Below, one piece after another: positions 1 to 7,803 of a stretch of 64,000 bases of DNA. The notes under the pieces were generated by a model that saw nothing but the letters and a program-made list of their open reading frames with translations, did not search any database and was not told the DNA's origin. Position 1 is the stretch's first letter. Every line of letters starts with the position of its first letter. The stretch spans positions 1 through 64,000 of the forward strand of contig NZ_LGDG01000268.1 in NCBI RefSeq assembly GCF_001279775.1, read 5' to 3'. The DNA is from Streptomyces sp. MMG1533. GTDB taxonomy: Bacteria; Actinomycetota; Actinomycetes; Streptomycetales; Streptomycetaceae. Position numbers and translations under genes: made by a program.

Positions 1-1
1 G

Positions 2-697
2 AATCTCTCCGGCGCGACGGCAGTGGGCTTCGACGGCGTGGCCGCCACATCATTCACCGTCAACTCCGCCACGCAGATCACCGCGGTGGCCCCCGCTCAC
101 GTGGCCGGTGCCGCAGCCGTGACCGTGACCACCCCCGGCGGCACCAGCAACCCCGACGATCCTCAGGCGTACTTCTTCTACGCCGCCTCCCCCTCGCTGG
201 CCGCCGTCGCCCCTGCCTCCGGGACCACGGCGGGCGGCACGACGGTGACCTTGACCGGCGCCGACCTGCTCGGGGCGACGGCGGTGCGCTTCGACGCCGT
301 GGCCGCGACGTCGTTCACCGTCGACTCCGCCACGCAGATCACCGCGGTGGCCCCCGCTCACGTGGCCGGTGCCGCAGCCGTAACCGTGACCACCCCCGGC
401 GGCACCAGCAATCCCGTCGGCTATGTCTACCTCGCACCGCCCACGCTGATCTCCCTGGTCCCCGACGAGGGACCGACGCACGCCGGCACGGTCGTCACCC
501 TGACCGGCACCAACCTCACCGTCACCACCGAGGTCCGCTTCGACGCCACCCCCGTCTCGTTCACGGTGGTCTCCCCGACCCAGGTCACGGCCGTGGCCCC
601 CGCAGGCACCGACGGGCCGGTCAGCGTCACGGCCACCACCCCCGCCGGCACCAGCAACGCCCTCACCTACACCCGGCTCCCGGCCCCCGGCATCTGA
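2..697 (+). CDS. IPT/TIG repeat protein, C-terminal part (cut by window edge)
   Basis: The reading frame is open from the first bases of the window, so only the C-terminal ~231 residues are present. They consist of three immunoglobulin-like IPT/TIG repeats of about 75-80 residues, each with the pattern G-A-TAVxFD...SFTV.S.TQITAVAPA...VTTPGGTSN. Such domains are all-beta modules of secreted or surface proteins and usually mediate adhesion or simply space out other domains; no enzyme domain is visible here. The first two repeats are nearly identical at the DNA level, which suggests recent duplication. The gene is convergent with the next one, leaving only 27 bp between stop codons. Family assignment is firm; the function of the whole protein is unknown. 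Confidence 0.85.
   Translation, partial: NLSGATAVGFDGVAATSFTVNSATQITAVAPAHVAGAAAVTVTTPGGTSNPDDPQAYFFYAASPSLAAVAPASGTTAGGTTVTLTGADLLGATAVRFDAVAATSFTVDSATQITAVAPAHVAGAAAVTVTTPGGTSNPVGYVYLAPPTLISLVPDEGPTHAGTVVTLTGTNLTVTTEVRFDATPVSFTVVSPTQVTAVAPAGTDGPVSVTATTPAGTSNALTYTRLPAPGI
53..155 (+). repeat. Direct repeat copy A inside IPT protein (copy B at 314-415)
   Basis: About 100 bp at 53-155 recur at 314-415 with only a few substitutions, both in frame. They encode the same stretch of two successive IPT/TIG repeats. Near identity at synonymous sites points to recent duplication or gene conversion. Confidence 0.8.
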
Positions 698-724
698 TCC
701 CGGCTCTCCCCGCCCCCGCCCGGC

Positions 725-1552
725 TCAGTGCCAGGTCGTCGAGCGGTCGACCGCCCGGCAGTCGGCGCTCTTGTCGAGCCCGCCCGGTGCGGGTTCGTCG
801 GGCGCGGGGACGTCGAGGACGACCAGGTCACTGTCGGAGCCGCAGTGCAGGTTCTGCTTGCCGTTTTGGGCCGTGGCGGACTGTGGTCCTGCTGCGGTTC
901 CGTTCACGGCCGTGGCCTGGCCCCGGCGGTGAACGCCGGGGGCGTGGCTGCTGGAGCGGTCCACGGCCTCGCAGGTCGTTCTCTTGCTGACGGTGCCCAG
1001 GGCATTGACGGCGAGTACGTCGGCGGAGTTGCCGCAGTCCAGGTTCTGCTTGCCGCTTTGCGCGGTGGTGAACTGCGGCCCGAGGGCTGTGCCGCCGACG
1101 GCGGACGCGCCGCCGGAACCCGGCTCCGCCACCGAACGGGTATCGCCGGCCCGGGCCCGGCCAGGGAGGTCCTGTGAGTCGTCCACGATCTGGCAGGTGG
1201 TCTCCTCCTCCACCGTGCTGAGCGCATTGACCGTCACGACGTCGGCGCTGTTGCCGCAGTGCAGGTTCTGCTTGCCGGACTGTGCTGTCGTGAACTGCGG
1301 GCCGACAACCGTTCCGCCGACGGCGGAGGCCTCGGCGTCGCGGCTGCCGGGATGCGTGCATGTCCGCTCACGCCTGACGGTGCGCAGGACGTTGACGGTG
1401 ACCAGCTCATGGCTGTTGCCGCAGTCCAGGTTCTGCTCGCCGTCCTGTGCGGTGGTGAACGGCCCGCCAATCGCGTGGGCGGTCTCGCCGGGTACGCCCA
1501 GCAGAGTGCTGACGGCCATGGTCAGTAGCGCCGCCTTGCCGATCACGCTCAT
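725..1552 (-). CDS. Secreted protein with four QNLxCGNS repeats
   Basis: A 275-residue protein of unknown function. I start it at ATG 1552 because GGAGGAAACGA lies directly upstream and the first ~27 residues (MSVIGKAALL..., ending GETAHA) form a signal peptide. The mature part has four repeats of about 50-70 residues with the pattern GPQFTTAQSGKQNLxCGNS..., then hydrophobic V-T-V-N-A-L, then a second Cys. Each repeat therefore offers a Cys pair that could form a disulfide, as in chaplin-like surface proteins, although the sequence is not a chaplin or rodlin that I recognise. It is transcribed away from a second Cys-repeat secreted protein starting at 1795, and the two share a 242-bp upstream region. 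Extracellular location is well supported; a role on the cell surface is inference. Confidence 0.75.
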   Translation of the reverse strand: MSVIGKAALLTMAVSTLLGVPGETAHAIGGPFTTAQDGEQNLDCGNSHELVTVNVLRTVRRERTCTHPGSRDAEASAVGGTVVGPQFTTAQSGKQNLHCGNSADVVTVNALSTVEEETTCQIVDDSQDLPGRARAGDTRSVAEPGSGGASAVGGTALGPQFTTAQSGKQNLDCGNSADVLAVNALGTVSKRTTCEAVDRSSSHAPGVHRRGQATAVNGTAAGPQSATAQNGKQNLHCGSDSDLVVLDVPAPDEPAPGGLDKSADCRAVDRSTTWH

Positions 1553-1794
1553 TCGTTTCCTCCGTCGTTCGACCAGCCGGGGCACAGGGACCACGGTTCT
1601 GGTCAACCGGCCCGGAGGTCCTGAGGTCACGGACGGAGCCGGCCCGCTACTCGGACGGCCCACACGGCGCCGGATGGCAGCGTGCATTCGGGCGAAGCCG
1701 TGATCGCTCACGTGTCTCACAGGCGCACCGTGCGTTGGCAGCGGTAAAAGCGACGGATGCGCGCCCGTGCGCGTTCAGCCAGGAGGATTGCACG

Positions 1795-2994
1795 ATGACC
1801 GTTGCCGTACGACGTATGACCGGGAAGTCCGTACTCGCGGCCGTGGTGCTCGCCGGGCTGGTGTCCACGGGTACAAGCACGGGTGCGCCCCTCCCAGACG
1901 GTGGTGCCCAGGCCGGCGGGGGCTCCGGAGCGGCCGGCCTCTTCGACCAGAACACCGCGTTGGACGGCCGGCAGAACAACGCCTGCGGCGATTCACAGCG
2001 GCTCACCGGCTCCGACATCCTCGGGGGCAGTGGCCGGTTCGGAACGCACTGCACAACGGGCGCCCGTTCGCACAGCATCGACACCGTGACCACAGGCGGC
2101 GGCGCCGAGGCGAGCGGAGGCGACGGCGTCGCCCTGCAGCAGAACATCGCCGAGCGCGGCCGGCAGAACAACGCCTGCGGCAACACGATCGAGAGCGGCC
2201 TTTACGACGGCGAGACGGACACGCACTGCACGGCGCTCGACGACTCCGTGAGCAAGGGCACCGTCAACCACGCGGGCGCCGCACAGGCCACCGGCGGCGA
2301 GGGAGACCTGTACCAGCAGAACATCGCTCAGCAGGGCCGGCAGAACAACGCCTGCGGCGACATGAACCAGGGCATTCTCTCCAGCACCACGGAAGCCGAC
2401 TGCGCGGCGCACGACGGCTCGGTGAGCATGGGCGCCGCCACCCGCGGCGACGGCGCCCGGGCCACCGGCGGCAACAGCACGCTGGGCGCGTCCCAGCAGA
2501 ACATCGCCCAGGAGGGCCGGCAGAACAACGCCTGCGGCGACATGAACAACGCCGGCCTCCCCGGTGTGACCGAATCCGGCTGCGCGGCGCACGACGGCTC
2601 GGTGAGCAAGGGCACCGTCACCCGAAGCGGCGGCGCCGAGGCCACCGGCGGCGACAGCGGGCTGAGTTCGACTCAGCAGAACATCGCCCAGGAGGGCCGG
2701 CAGAACAACGCCTGCGGCAACGCCAACGTCGGTTCCGTCTCCGGTGAAGCACAGGCGCACTGCACCACGCATGACGGCTCGGTGAGCAAGGGCACCGTCA
2801 CCCGCAGCGGCGGAGCCCGGGCCACCGGCGGCAACAGCACCTTGGAGCTGACGCAGCAGAACATCGCGCAGGAGGGCCGGCAGAACAACGCCTGCGGCAA
2901 CACCAACGCCCTGGCCCTGGACGAAGGCCGGACGAACGCCCAGTGCAGCGCCACCGACGAGTCCGTCGAGATCAGGAGCAAGAACCACGGCTGA
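1795..2994 (+). CDS. Secreted protein with six GRQNNACGN repeats
   Basis: A 399-residue protein of unknown function. ATG 1795 is chosen because AGGAGG lies 8 bases upstream and a signal peptide follows (MTVAVRRMTGKSVLAAVVLA). The mature protein is six tandem repeats of about 60 residues. Each has QQNIAQEGRQNNACGN, a variable stretch ending in a second Cys, then HDGSVSKGTVTRSGGA and ATGGNS. The composition is Gly/Asn/Gln rich, with exactly two Cys per repeat. The core motif (G-x-QN-x-x-CGN) matches that of the divergent neighbour at 725-1552, so the two are distant relatives. A structural, self-assembling or envelope role would fit, but nothing in the sequence proves it. Confidence 0.78.
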   Translation: MTVAVRRMTGKSVLAAVVLAGLVSTGTSTGAPLPDGGAQAGGGSGAAGLFDQNTALDGRQNNACGDSQRLTGSDILGGSGRFGTHCTTGARSHSIDTVTTGGGAEASGGDGVALQQNIAERGRQNNACGNTIESGLYDGETDTHCTALDDSVSKGTVNHAGAAQATGGEGDLYQQNIAQQGRQNNACGDMNQGILSSTTEADCAAHDGSVSMGAATRGDGARATGGNSTLGASQQNIAQEGRQNNACGDMNNAGLPGVTESGCAAHDGSVSKGTVTRSGGAEATGGDSGLSSTQQNIAQEGRQNNACGNANVGSVSGEAQAHCTTHDGSVSKGTVTRSGGARATGGNSTLELTQQNIAQEGRQNNACGNTNALALDEGRTNAQCSATDESVEIRSKNHG

Positions 2995-3150
2995 GACGCC
3001 GGCTGGCCGCAGCACGTCGTAGGCGACGAAGTGGGCAGACACCCACTGGCGAGCCGGGCGGGCTGCGGCGCCTCTCCGTTGCAGCCGGCCCTGGTCGGCG
3101 GAGAACCACGCCCTCCACCCGTCCCACTTCGGCTTGCCCGCCCGGCCCGG
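2995..3150 (-). pseudogene. Fragment of ATP-dependent DNA ligase
   Basis: The minus-strand translation contains KPKWDGWRAWFSADQGR followed by AHFVAYDVLRPAGV. These match the nucleotidyl-lysine motif (x-K-x-DG-x-R) and a later strand (FVAFDLL) of actinobacterial ATP-dependent DNA ligases. Only about 50 codons survive and the part between the two motifs is missing, so this is a relic. It abuts the stop codon of the plus-strand repeat protein. Confidence 0.5.
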
Positions 3151-3192
3151 CCGCAGATCAGGGCCCACCACGCCCGGTGCCGGCAGGGGCGG

Positions 3193-3310
3193 GCACCCGA
3201 TCTTGGCGAGGACACCGCTGACGTGGGACCTGAGGGAGGCCGGGGCGACGGCGGCCGGGCCGGCGCGTTCGCGCACGCGCTCGCGCTCGCGCTCGGTGAG
3301 ATCCTCGAAC
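3193..3310 (-). pseudogene. Fragment of LuxR-type response regulator HTH
   Basis: The minus-strand translation reads FEDLTEREREVL-like at its start and then SLRSHVSGVLAKIGC, the recognition helix end of a LuxR/NarL output domain. The central helix is corrupted and there is no receiver domain, so only a decayed C-terminal piece remains. Confidence 0.45.
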
Positions 3311-3365
3311 CGGCCCACCCGCTGCGGGGCATCGGTGCGGCGCCGTTGTCGGACGGCGTCGAGAC

Positions 3366-3504
3366 ATGCACACGGACGTATGGCGGCGCACCCACGAGGT
3401 GAACCTGATCGGCTACGTGCTCACGTGCCGCGCAGCCCTTCCCCTGCTGCTCGAACAGGGCGGCGGAGCGATCGTCAACACCTCCTACGTCAACCACGCC
3501 GGAT
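3366..3504 (+). pseudogene. Fragment of short-chain dehydrogenase
   Basis: About 46 codons encode DVWRRTHEVNLIGYVLTCR, then ALPLLLEQGGGAIVNTSYV. This is the central SDR region (helix alpha-E and the strand before the catalytic Ser). The Rossmann glycine motif upstream and the YxxxK downstream are absent, so it cannot be functional. The homology ends at ~3504, where a minus-strand CoA-transferase fragment begins. Confidence 0.6.
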
Positions 3505-3680
3505 TCTGGCTGGTCAAGGAATCCTTCGGCATGGACCTTACGCAAGCCGCCAGGACACAGGTTCGGCAGGCAGGCTGTGGTGAGGAGGGCGACCCATTCG
3601 TCGGCGCTGCGTTGCTTGAGTTTGTCGACCAGGTAGGGGCGTAGCTGCTCGCGGTTGCGGGTGCGGTCCTTGGTCGCAGG
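3505..3680 (-). pseudogene. Fragment of family III CoA-transferase (CaiB/BaiF)
   Basis: The minus-strand translation contains ATKDRTRNREQLRPYL then RSADEWVALLTTACLP, the usual C-terminal part of CaiB/BaiF CoA-transferases (FATNxxRVxHRxEL...TAAEWxxLLxAAGVP). Both ends are missing. Together with the three preceding fragments it makes a compact stretch of unrelated gene remnants. Confidence 0.5.
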
Positions 3681-3760
3681 GCGAGCACCGGTCGATCGCG
3701 GCAAACAGGGCCTGAGACGTTCCGGCATGACAGGTGGTCATGGCATTCCGCATCACTTGC

Positions 3761-4390
3761 CTAGGCGTGTCCGGCATCACTCGCGAATCCGGCCAGCACG
3801 AGCGCGATCGCGGCGTCCACCTCGGCTGTGAACGCCCCTTGCGGCGCAGCGTCTTGGGAGAGCCGTCGCATGAGTGCGCCCTGGAAGACGTCGTAGAGCA
3901 CGTCCACGGTCAGGGCGGGATCGGCAGAGGGCGTCGGTCCGTTGTCCGGCCGTTCCCGTAGGCAGTCACGCAGCCAATCACGCAGTTCCACGGAAAGCTG
4001 CGAGCGGTGGGGCGGCACGCCAGGTCCGCGCAGCAGTCCGGTTGTCATCTGCCGGGTCTCGTCCCAGTCCCGCTCCGCCATCAGGGCCAGCTCGTGGAAA
4101 TATGCCCGTACCCGGTCTGCGGCAGAGGTGACGCTGTCGACGTCGCGCACCAGGGCGAAGACCGACTCCCCGCCCCGCACGGCCCACTCAGTGGCGATGT
4201 CCGACTTCGCGGGGAAGTGATTGAACGCGGTCCGCCGTGCCACCCCGGCCGCTGCCGCGATCTCGTCCATCGTGGCGGCGTCGTAGCCGCGCGAAGCGAA
4301 CACCTTGATCGCTGCCGCGTAGACGCGCTCCCGGTTGGCCTGGGCATTGCGCGTCCTCCCGTCCTGCTTCTCGCCCTCCGTCTGCCTCAT
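3761..4390 (-). CDS. TetR-family transcriptional repressor
   Basis: A 209-residue TetR protein. The N-terminal HTH lies at about residues 28-62 (TMDEIAAAAGVARRTAFNHF) and the ligand-binding C-terminal domain is variable. ATG 4390 is preferred; longer frames with ATG 4420 or TTG 4444 exist but would run through the operator, and no start has a clear ribosome site. The gene is divergent from an amidohydrolase at 4468. Two 16-bp palindromes lie in the gap, so it very likely represses both itself and the amidohydrolase. The ligand is unknown. Confidence 0.88.
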   Translation of the reverse strand: MRQTEGEKQDGRTRNAQANRERVYAAAIKVFASRGYDAATMDEIAAAAGVARRTAFNHFPAKSDIATEWAVRGGESVFALVRDVDSVTSAADRVRAYFHELALMAERDWDETRQMTTGLLRGPGVPPHRSQLSVELRDWLRDCLRERPDNGPTPSADPALTVDVLYDVFQGALMRRLSQDAAPQGAFTAEVDAAIALVLAGFASDAGHA

Positions 4391-4400
4391 GTGGACATTA

Positions 4401-4416
4401 TTGCACTTGAGTGCAA
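4401..4416. promoter_or_regulatory. TetR operator 1 (TTGCACTTGAGTGCAA)
   Basis: An inverted repeat TTGCAC-N4-GTGCAA sits between the divergent TetR and amidohydrolase genes. A second copy with one changed base lies at 4429-4444. Centre-to-centre spacing is 28 bp. Perfect arms, duplication and position make it the probable binding site of the adjacent TetR protein. Confidence 0.75.
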
Positions 4417-4428
4417 CCATCGAGCTTG

Positions 4429-4444
4429 TTGCACCTGAGTGCAA
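4429..4444. promoter_or_regulatory. TetR operator 2 (TTGCACCTGAGTGCAA)
   Basis: Second copy of the inverted repeat TTGCAC-N4-GTGCAA, 23 bp before the amidohydrolase start codon and just ahead of its GAGGGAG ribosome site. Binding here should block transcription in both directions. Confidence 0.75.
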
Positions 4445-4467
4445 TTTGATTCGAGGGAGAACGCATC

Positions 4468-5244
4468 ATGGGCAAGATCAACGGCTGGGTGGACATCCAC
4501 GCGCATTTCACCCCACCGACCACGGCAGAGGCGCGTGAGGCCCAGTGGCGTCAGCTGAGGGACGCGCACCTCCTGGCGCCCGAGCCCTACGACTGGCAAC
4601 CCGAGACGATGCTCGCCACCATGGATCGCCTGGGCATCGCCGTGCAGATGCTCAGCCCGGTACCCGTCGATCCCCCGCTGCCGCGACTGCGTGCCTGGAA
4701 CGACTACGGCGCCCAGCTCCTGTTCATCCATCCGAGCGCCGTACCGCCCACGTTCCGGCAGACCTCCGTCCTGGTCGAGTTGCCGTTCGAGACCACCCGG
4801 ACCGTCGTGGACCTCCTCTACGCAGGATTCTTCCGCCGGTACCCCCGTCTCACGGTCGTCCTCGCCCACTGCGGTGGCGCCCTGCCCGCGCTCTCCGGTC
4901 GCCTCGGGCTGCTCGGGGCGGAGGAGTACGTGTTCAACCCACTGGGCCTGACCGCCGATGACATCCGCACCGACCTGGCGAAGCTCTACCTCGACACCGC
5001 CGCGGCCGGCACAGACGCCAACCTCGCCGCAGCAGTCACGATGGTGCCCCGCGACCACCTCGTCTACGGCGCCGACGCCGGAGTCCCCTGCTCGAACGAG
5101 AACAACATGACACGCAACATCGACGCGCTCCAGAACTCCCACGTCCTCACACGACAAGAGGTCGACGCACTCGGCCACCGCGCCTTCGACCTCTTCCCCG
5201 CAGCCGCACAACGCCACCGCGACGCCATCGCGGCAGCAGCCTGA
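4468..5244 (+). CDS. Amidohydrolase-2 (ACMSD-like) family protein with internal deletion
   Basis: A 258-residue member of the metal-dependent amidohydrolase family 2, related to aminocarboxymuconate-semialdehyde decarboxylase and often active on aromatic-acid derivatives. The metal ligands are visible: DIHAH (His11, His13), FIHP (His88), AHCGG (His134) and YGADAG (Asp203). Relatives are usually about 310-340 residues. Here NDYGAQL (residues 79-84) runs straight into LFIHPS; the ~60 residues that normally separate these motifs are gone, in frame. The substrate strand of the barrel may be affected, so activity is doubtful. GAGGGAG precedes the ATG. Expression is probably controlled by the divergent TetR repressor. 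Confidence 0.8.
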   Translation: MGKINGWVDIHAHFTPPTTAEAREAQWRQLRDAHLLAPEPYDWQPETMLATMDRLGIAVQMLSPVPVDPPLPRLRAWNDYGAQLLFIHPSAVPPTFRQTSVLVELPFETTRTVVDLLYAGFFRRYPRLTVVLAHCGGALPALSGRLGLLGAEEYVFNPLGLTADDIRTDLAKLYLDTAAAGTDANLAAAVTMVPRDHLVYGADAGVPCSNENNMTRNIDALQNSHVLTRQEVDALGHRAFDLFPAAAQRHRDAIAAAA

Positions 5245-5373
5245 GAGGCCGACCCTGCGGTCTGCGGATCGTGGTGGCCGAGCTCATGCTGCCGACCGAA
5301 CAGGTGGCGGGGCCTCGACGCCTGCTCCCCCGGCAGTCAGGCCTTCGGCCGATCGACAGGAACACGGTCCGGC

Positions 5374-6048
5374 CTAGGCGTGCCAGTGGTAGCGGCGCTC
5401 GGGGCGGCCCGCCTGTCCGTAGCGCAGCGACACCTCCGCCTGGCCCGTGACGCTGAGGTATTCGAGGTAGCGGCGCGCGCTGACGCGCGAGATGCCGACC
5501 TTCGTCGCGCACTCGGCCGCGGACAAGGTTCCGTCAGCCGCGCGCAGTGCGCGTTGGACCAGCTCCGCGGTCTCCACACTCATGCCCTTCGGCAGAGTGG
5601 ACGTCACCGTCGGCGCCGCCGCCCGTCCCAGTGCGCGGTCCACATCGGCCTGCCCGCTCACCATGGCGGTGTGCAGATTGCCGCGCCGGGCACTGTAGCG
5701 TTCCAGCCGGTCTTTGAGATCGTCGGCGTCGAAGGGTTTCAGAAGGTAGTCGACCACGCCCTGCCGGACGGCAGCCCGGACCGCCTCTGCCTCGCGGGCG
5801 GCACTGATCACCAGCACATCGCAGTCATGGGCCGCCGTCCGCAGCCCGCGGATGACATCCAAACCGAACATATCGGGCAGATAGAGGTCGAGGAGAACCA
5901 GGTCGGGCTGCAACTCGGCGGCGGCGGCGAGCGCCTTCTCCCCGCAGTCCGCCGATCCGACCACGCGAAAGCCCTCGACACCGTCGACGAATCCGCGGTG
6001 GATCCGCGCCACCATGAAGTCGTCCTCGACAACCAGTACGTCGATCAC
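5374..6048 (-). CDS. Response regulator, CitB/DctR family
   Basis: A 224-residue response regulator. The receiver domain (residues 3-118) has the acidic pair Asp9/Asp10, phospho-acceptor Asp54 (LLDLYLPD), Ser82 and Lys104. The C-terminal part has a helix-turn-helix (LSAAECATKVGISRVSARRY) typical of the CitB/DcuR/DctR class, which answers to C4-dicarboxylate or citrate sensor kinases. It overlaps the kinase gene by 4 bp, so the two are co-translated. The divergent tctCBA transporter operon is the obvious target. Confidence 0.9.
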   Translation of the reverse strand: MIDVLVVEDDFMVARIHRGFVDGVEGFRVVGSADCGEKALAAAAELQPDLVLLDLYLPDMFGLDVIRGLRTAAHDCDVLVISAAREAEAVRAAVRQGVVDYLLKPFDADDLKDRLERYSARRGNLHTAMVSGQADVDRALGRAAAPTVTSTLPKGMSVETAELVQRALRAADGTLSAAECATKVGISRVSARRYLEYLSVTGQAEVSLRYGQAGRPERRYHWHA

Positions 6049-7706
6049 TGGACTTCCTCCGTCTCCCGATCGGTGAGCTGACCCACGGACATCCGGGCGG
6101 TGAACACGGCGCCAGGATGTGTGTTGGCCACCGACACCTCGCCTCCTCTGCGTGTGCAGACCAGCCGGGTGAGCGCCAGGCCGATACCCCGGTCGCCGCC
6201 CTGCGCGGCCTTTGTGGTGAACCCGCGGGAGAACACTTCCTGAGCGAGCTCCGGAGCCACGCCCGGGCCCGAGTCACGGACCACGATCTCCACACTCGAC
6301 GCGTCCTGGCGCAGCTCCACCTCCACCCAGGCGTCGTTCTCCTGGTCCGGGGCCGCAGCAGCGTCGAGGGCGTTGTCGACGAGATTGCCGAGCACCGTCG
6401 CCACGTCCGCGGAGTCCGTCGGCTCCAGGCGGTCCAGGGCCGTGAGCTCCGAGATGCGCAGCCGGACCCTGCGTTCCGCCGCGAGCGCGGACTTGGCCAT
6501 GAGCAGCGCGGCGACGGCCCGGTCGCGGACCCGGCTGGTGAGAGTCAGGTCGAGCGACTCACGGTGCTTCCGAAGGGCGCGGACATAACGTACGACCTCG
6601 TCGTGCTCGCCGATCTGGATGAGCCCGGAGATGGTGTGCAGCTGATTGGAGAACTCGTGGGCCTGCGCGCGCAGCAGTTCGGTGCTGCTACGGAACGAGC
6701 CCAGTTCGCGTTCCAGCTGGGCCAGCTCGGTACGGTCCCGCAGTGTCGTCACCGAGCCCAGCCGACGGCCGTCCTTGGTGACGTCCATCCGGTTCATCAC
6801 CAGCACCCGACCCCGGCGTACCACCACCTCGTCGCGCCGCTCGCTGCCGTGCTCGGCGCCGTGCTCACCGCCTGTCCCGGCCAGTACGTCGTACAGCCTG
6901 CCCCCGATCCCCAGGTCGGCCAGGCTCATTCCGACGCAGTCCTCGGGAAGGACGAGCAGTTTGCGGCCGACCTCGTTCACCAGCGTGAGCCGCAGCTGCG
7001 GGTCGAGCGCGATCACTCCCTCGGCGATCCCGAACAGCATCGCTTCGCGGTGCTCGGCGAGACCCGCTATCTCACGTGGCTCGAGGCCGAGGGTCTGGCG
7101 CTTGATCCGCCGGGCCAGCAGCCATGATCCGGCGCCCCCCAGCACGCTCGCGATGCCGAGGTAGGCGAGCAGATACGACGAGGCGCCGCTCAGCCGCTGC
7201 CAAGACGTGGGTGAGGCCCGTCCGATCATGACTGTGCCGAGGTGCTCGCCGACGTGGTTCTCGTTGTCGGCGAGCACCGGGACCTGGGCCACCAGCTCGC
7301 GGACCCCGTCCACCGGCAGCTCCCCCGACCAGCCGCGCGCTTGCGCGACGCCGGGGCCGTCGACCGGCAGCCGTGTCCCGACCAGGGTGGGATTGGTGGC
7401 GGCGACGATCTCACCGGCGGCATCGGCGACCGTGACGGAGGTGACGTGCGACTGGGTCAGCCTCGTCTGCAGCAACGGCGCGAGGGTCTCGGCGGGCGCG
7501 GGAAGACGGAGCTGACTGCGCAACAGTGGGTTTCCGGCCATCTCCTCGGCGAGGGCGGTCACCCGGCGTCCCTCGACCCGGTCGAACGTCGCCTTCGACT
7601 GCGCCAGCGAGACCGCGGCGACCGCGAACAGCACCAGCACAATGATCGCGAGCTGCAATACCAGCAGCTCACCGGCCAGTGTGTGGCGGCGTGACGTAAC
7701 GACCAC
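6045..7706 (-). CDS. Sensor histidine kinase, CitA/DcuS family
   Basis: A 553-residue membrane kinase. One transmembrane helix lies near the N-terminus (about residues 9-36) and a second near 177-200. They flank an extracellular PAS-like (PDC) sensor, followed by a cytoplasmic PAS domain, an H-box with His350 (AQAHEFSNQLHTISGL), an N-box (LVDNALDAA) and G-boxes. This is the CitA/DcuS architecture used to sense citrate or C4-dicarboxylates. GTG 7706 has AGGTTGAG upstream; a TTG six codons earlier is the alternative. It is divergent from the tct operon across about 100 bp and overlaps its regulator gene, so it probably switches on tricarboxylate uptake. Confidence 0.88.
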   Translation of the reverse strand: MVVTSRRHTLAGELLVLQLAIIVLVLFAVAAVSLAQSKATFDRVEGRRVTALAEEMAGNPLLRSQLRLPAPAETLAPLLQTRLTQSHVTSVTVADAAGEIVAATNPTLVGTRLPVDGPGVAQARGWSGELPVDGVRELVAQVPVLADNENHVGEHLGTVMIGRASPTSWQRLSGASSYLLAYLGIASVLGGAGSWLLARRIKRQTLGLEPREIAGLAEHREAMLFGIAEGVIALDPQLRLTLVNEVGRKLLVLPEDCVGMSLADLGIGGRLYDVLAGTGGEHGAEHGSERRDEVVVRRGRVLVMNRMDVTKDGRRLGSVTTLRDRTELAQLERELGSFRSSTELLRAQAHEFSNQLHTISGLIQIGEHDEVVRYVRALRKHRESLDLTLTSRVRDRAVAALLMAKSALAAERRVRLRISELTALDRLEPTDSADVATVLGNLVDNALDAAAAPDQENDAWVEVELRQDASSVEIVVRDSGPGVAPELAQEVFSRGFTTKAAQGGDRGIGLALTRLVCTRRGGEVSVANTHPGAVFTARMSVGQLTDRETEEVQ

Positions 7707-7803
7707 TATGAACTCAACCTTCAATGCTCACACAAGGCAGACGGGCTGTCCGGGGAACCGCACAATCATGGCGCCGGACTCGCCCAAGCGAAAGAGATGA
7801 GCC

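Noticed and set aside
50..481. Long minus-strand open frame under the IPT repeats
   Set aside because: Gly/Arg-rich shadow with codon bias of the opposite strand; the plus-strand IPT repeats explain it.
725..1552. Chaplin or rodlin gene
   Set aside because: Repeat motif and Cys spacing differ from chaplin domains, and rodlins are not tandem-repeat proteins.
1993..3318. 441-codon minus-strand frame opposite the Cys-repeat protein
   Set aside because: Repetitive shadow of the plus-strand repeats; only the first ~108 codons (outside that gene) match known families, and they are separate gene fragments.
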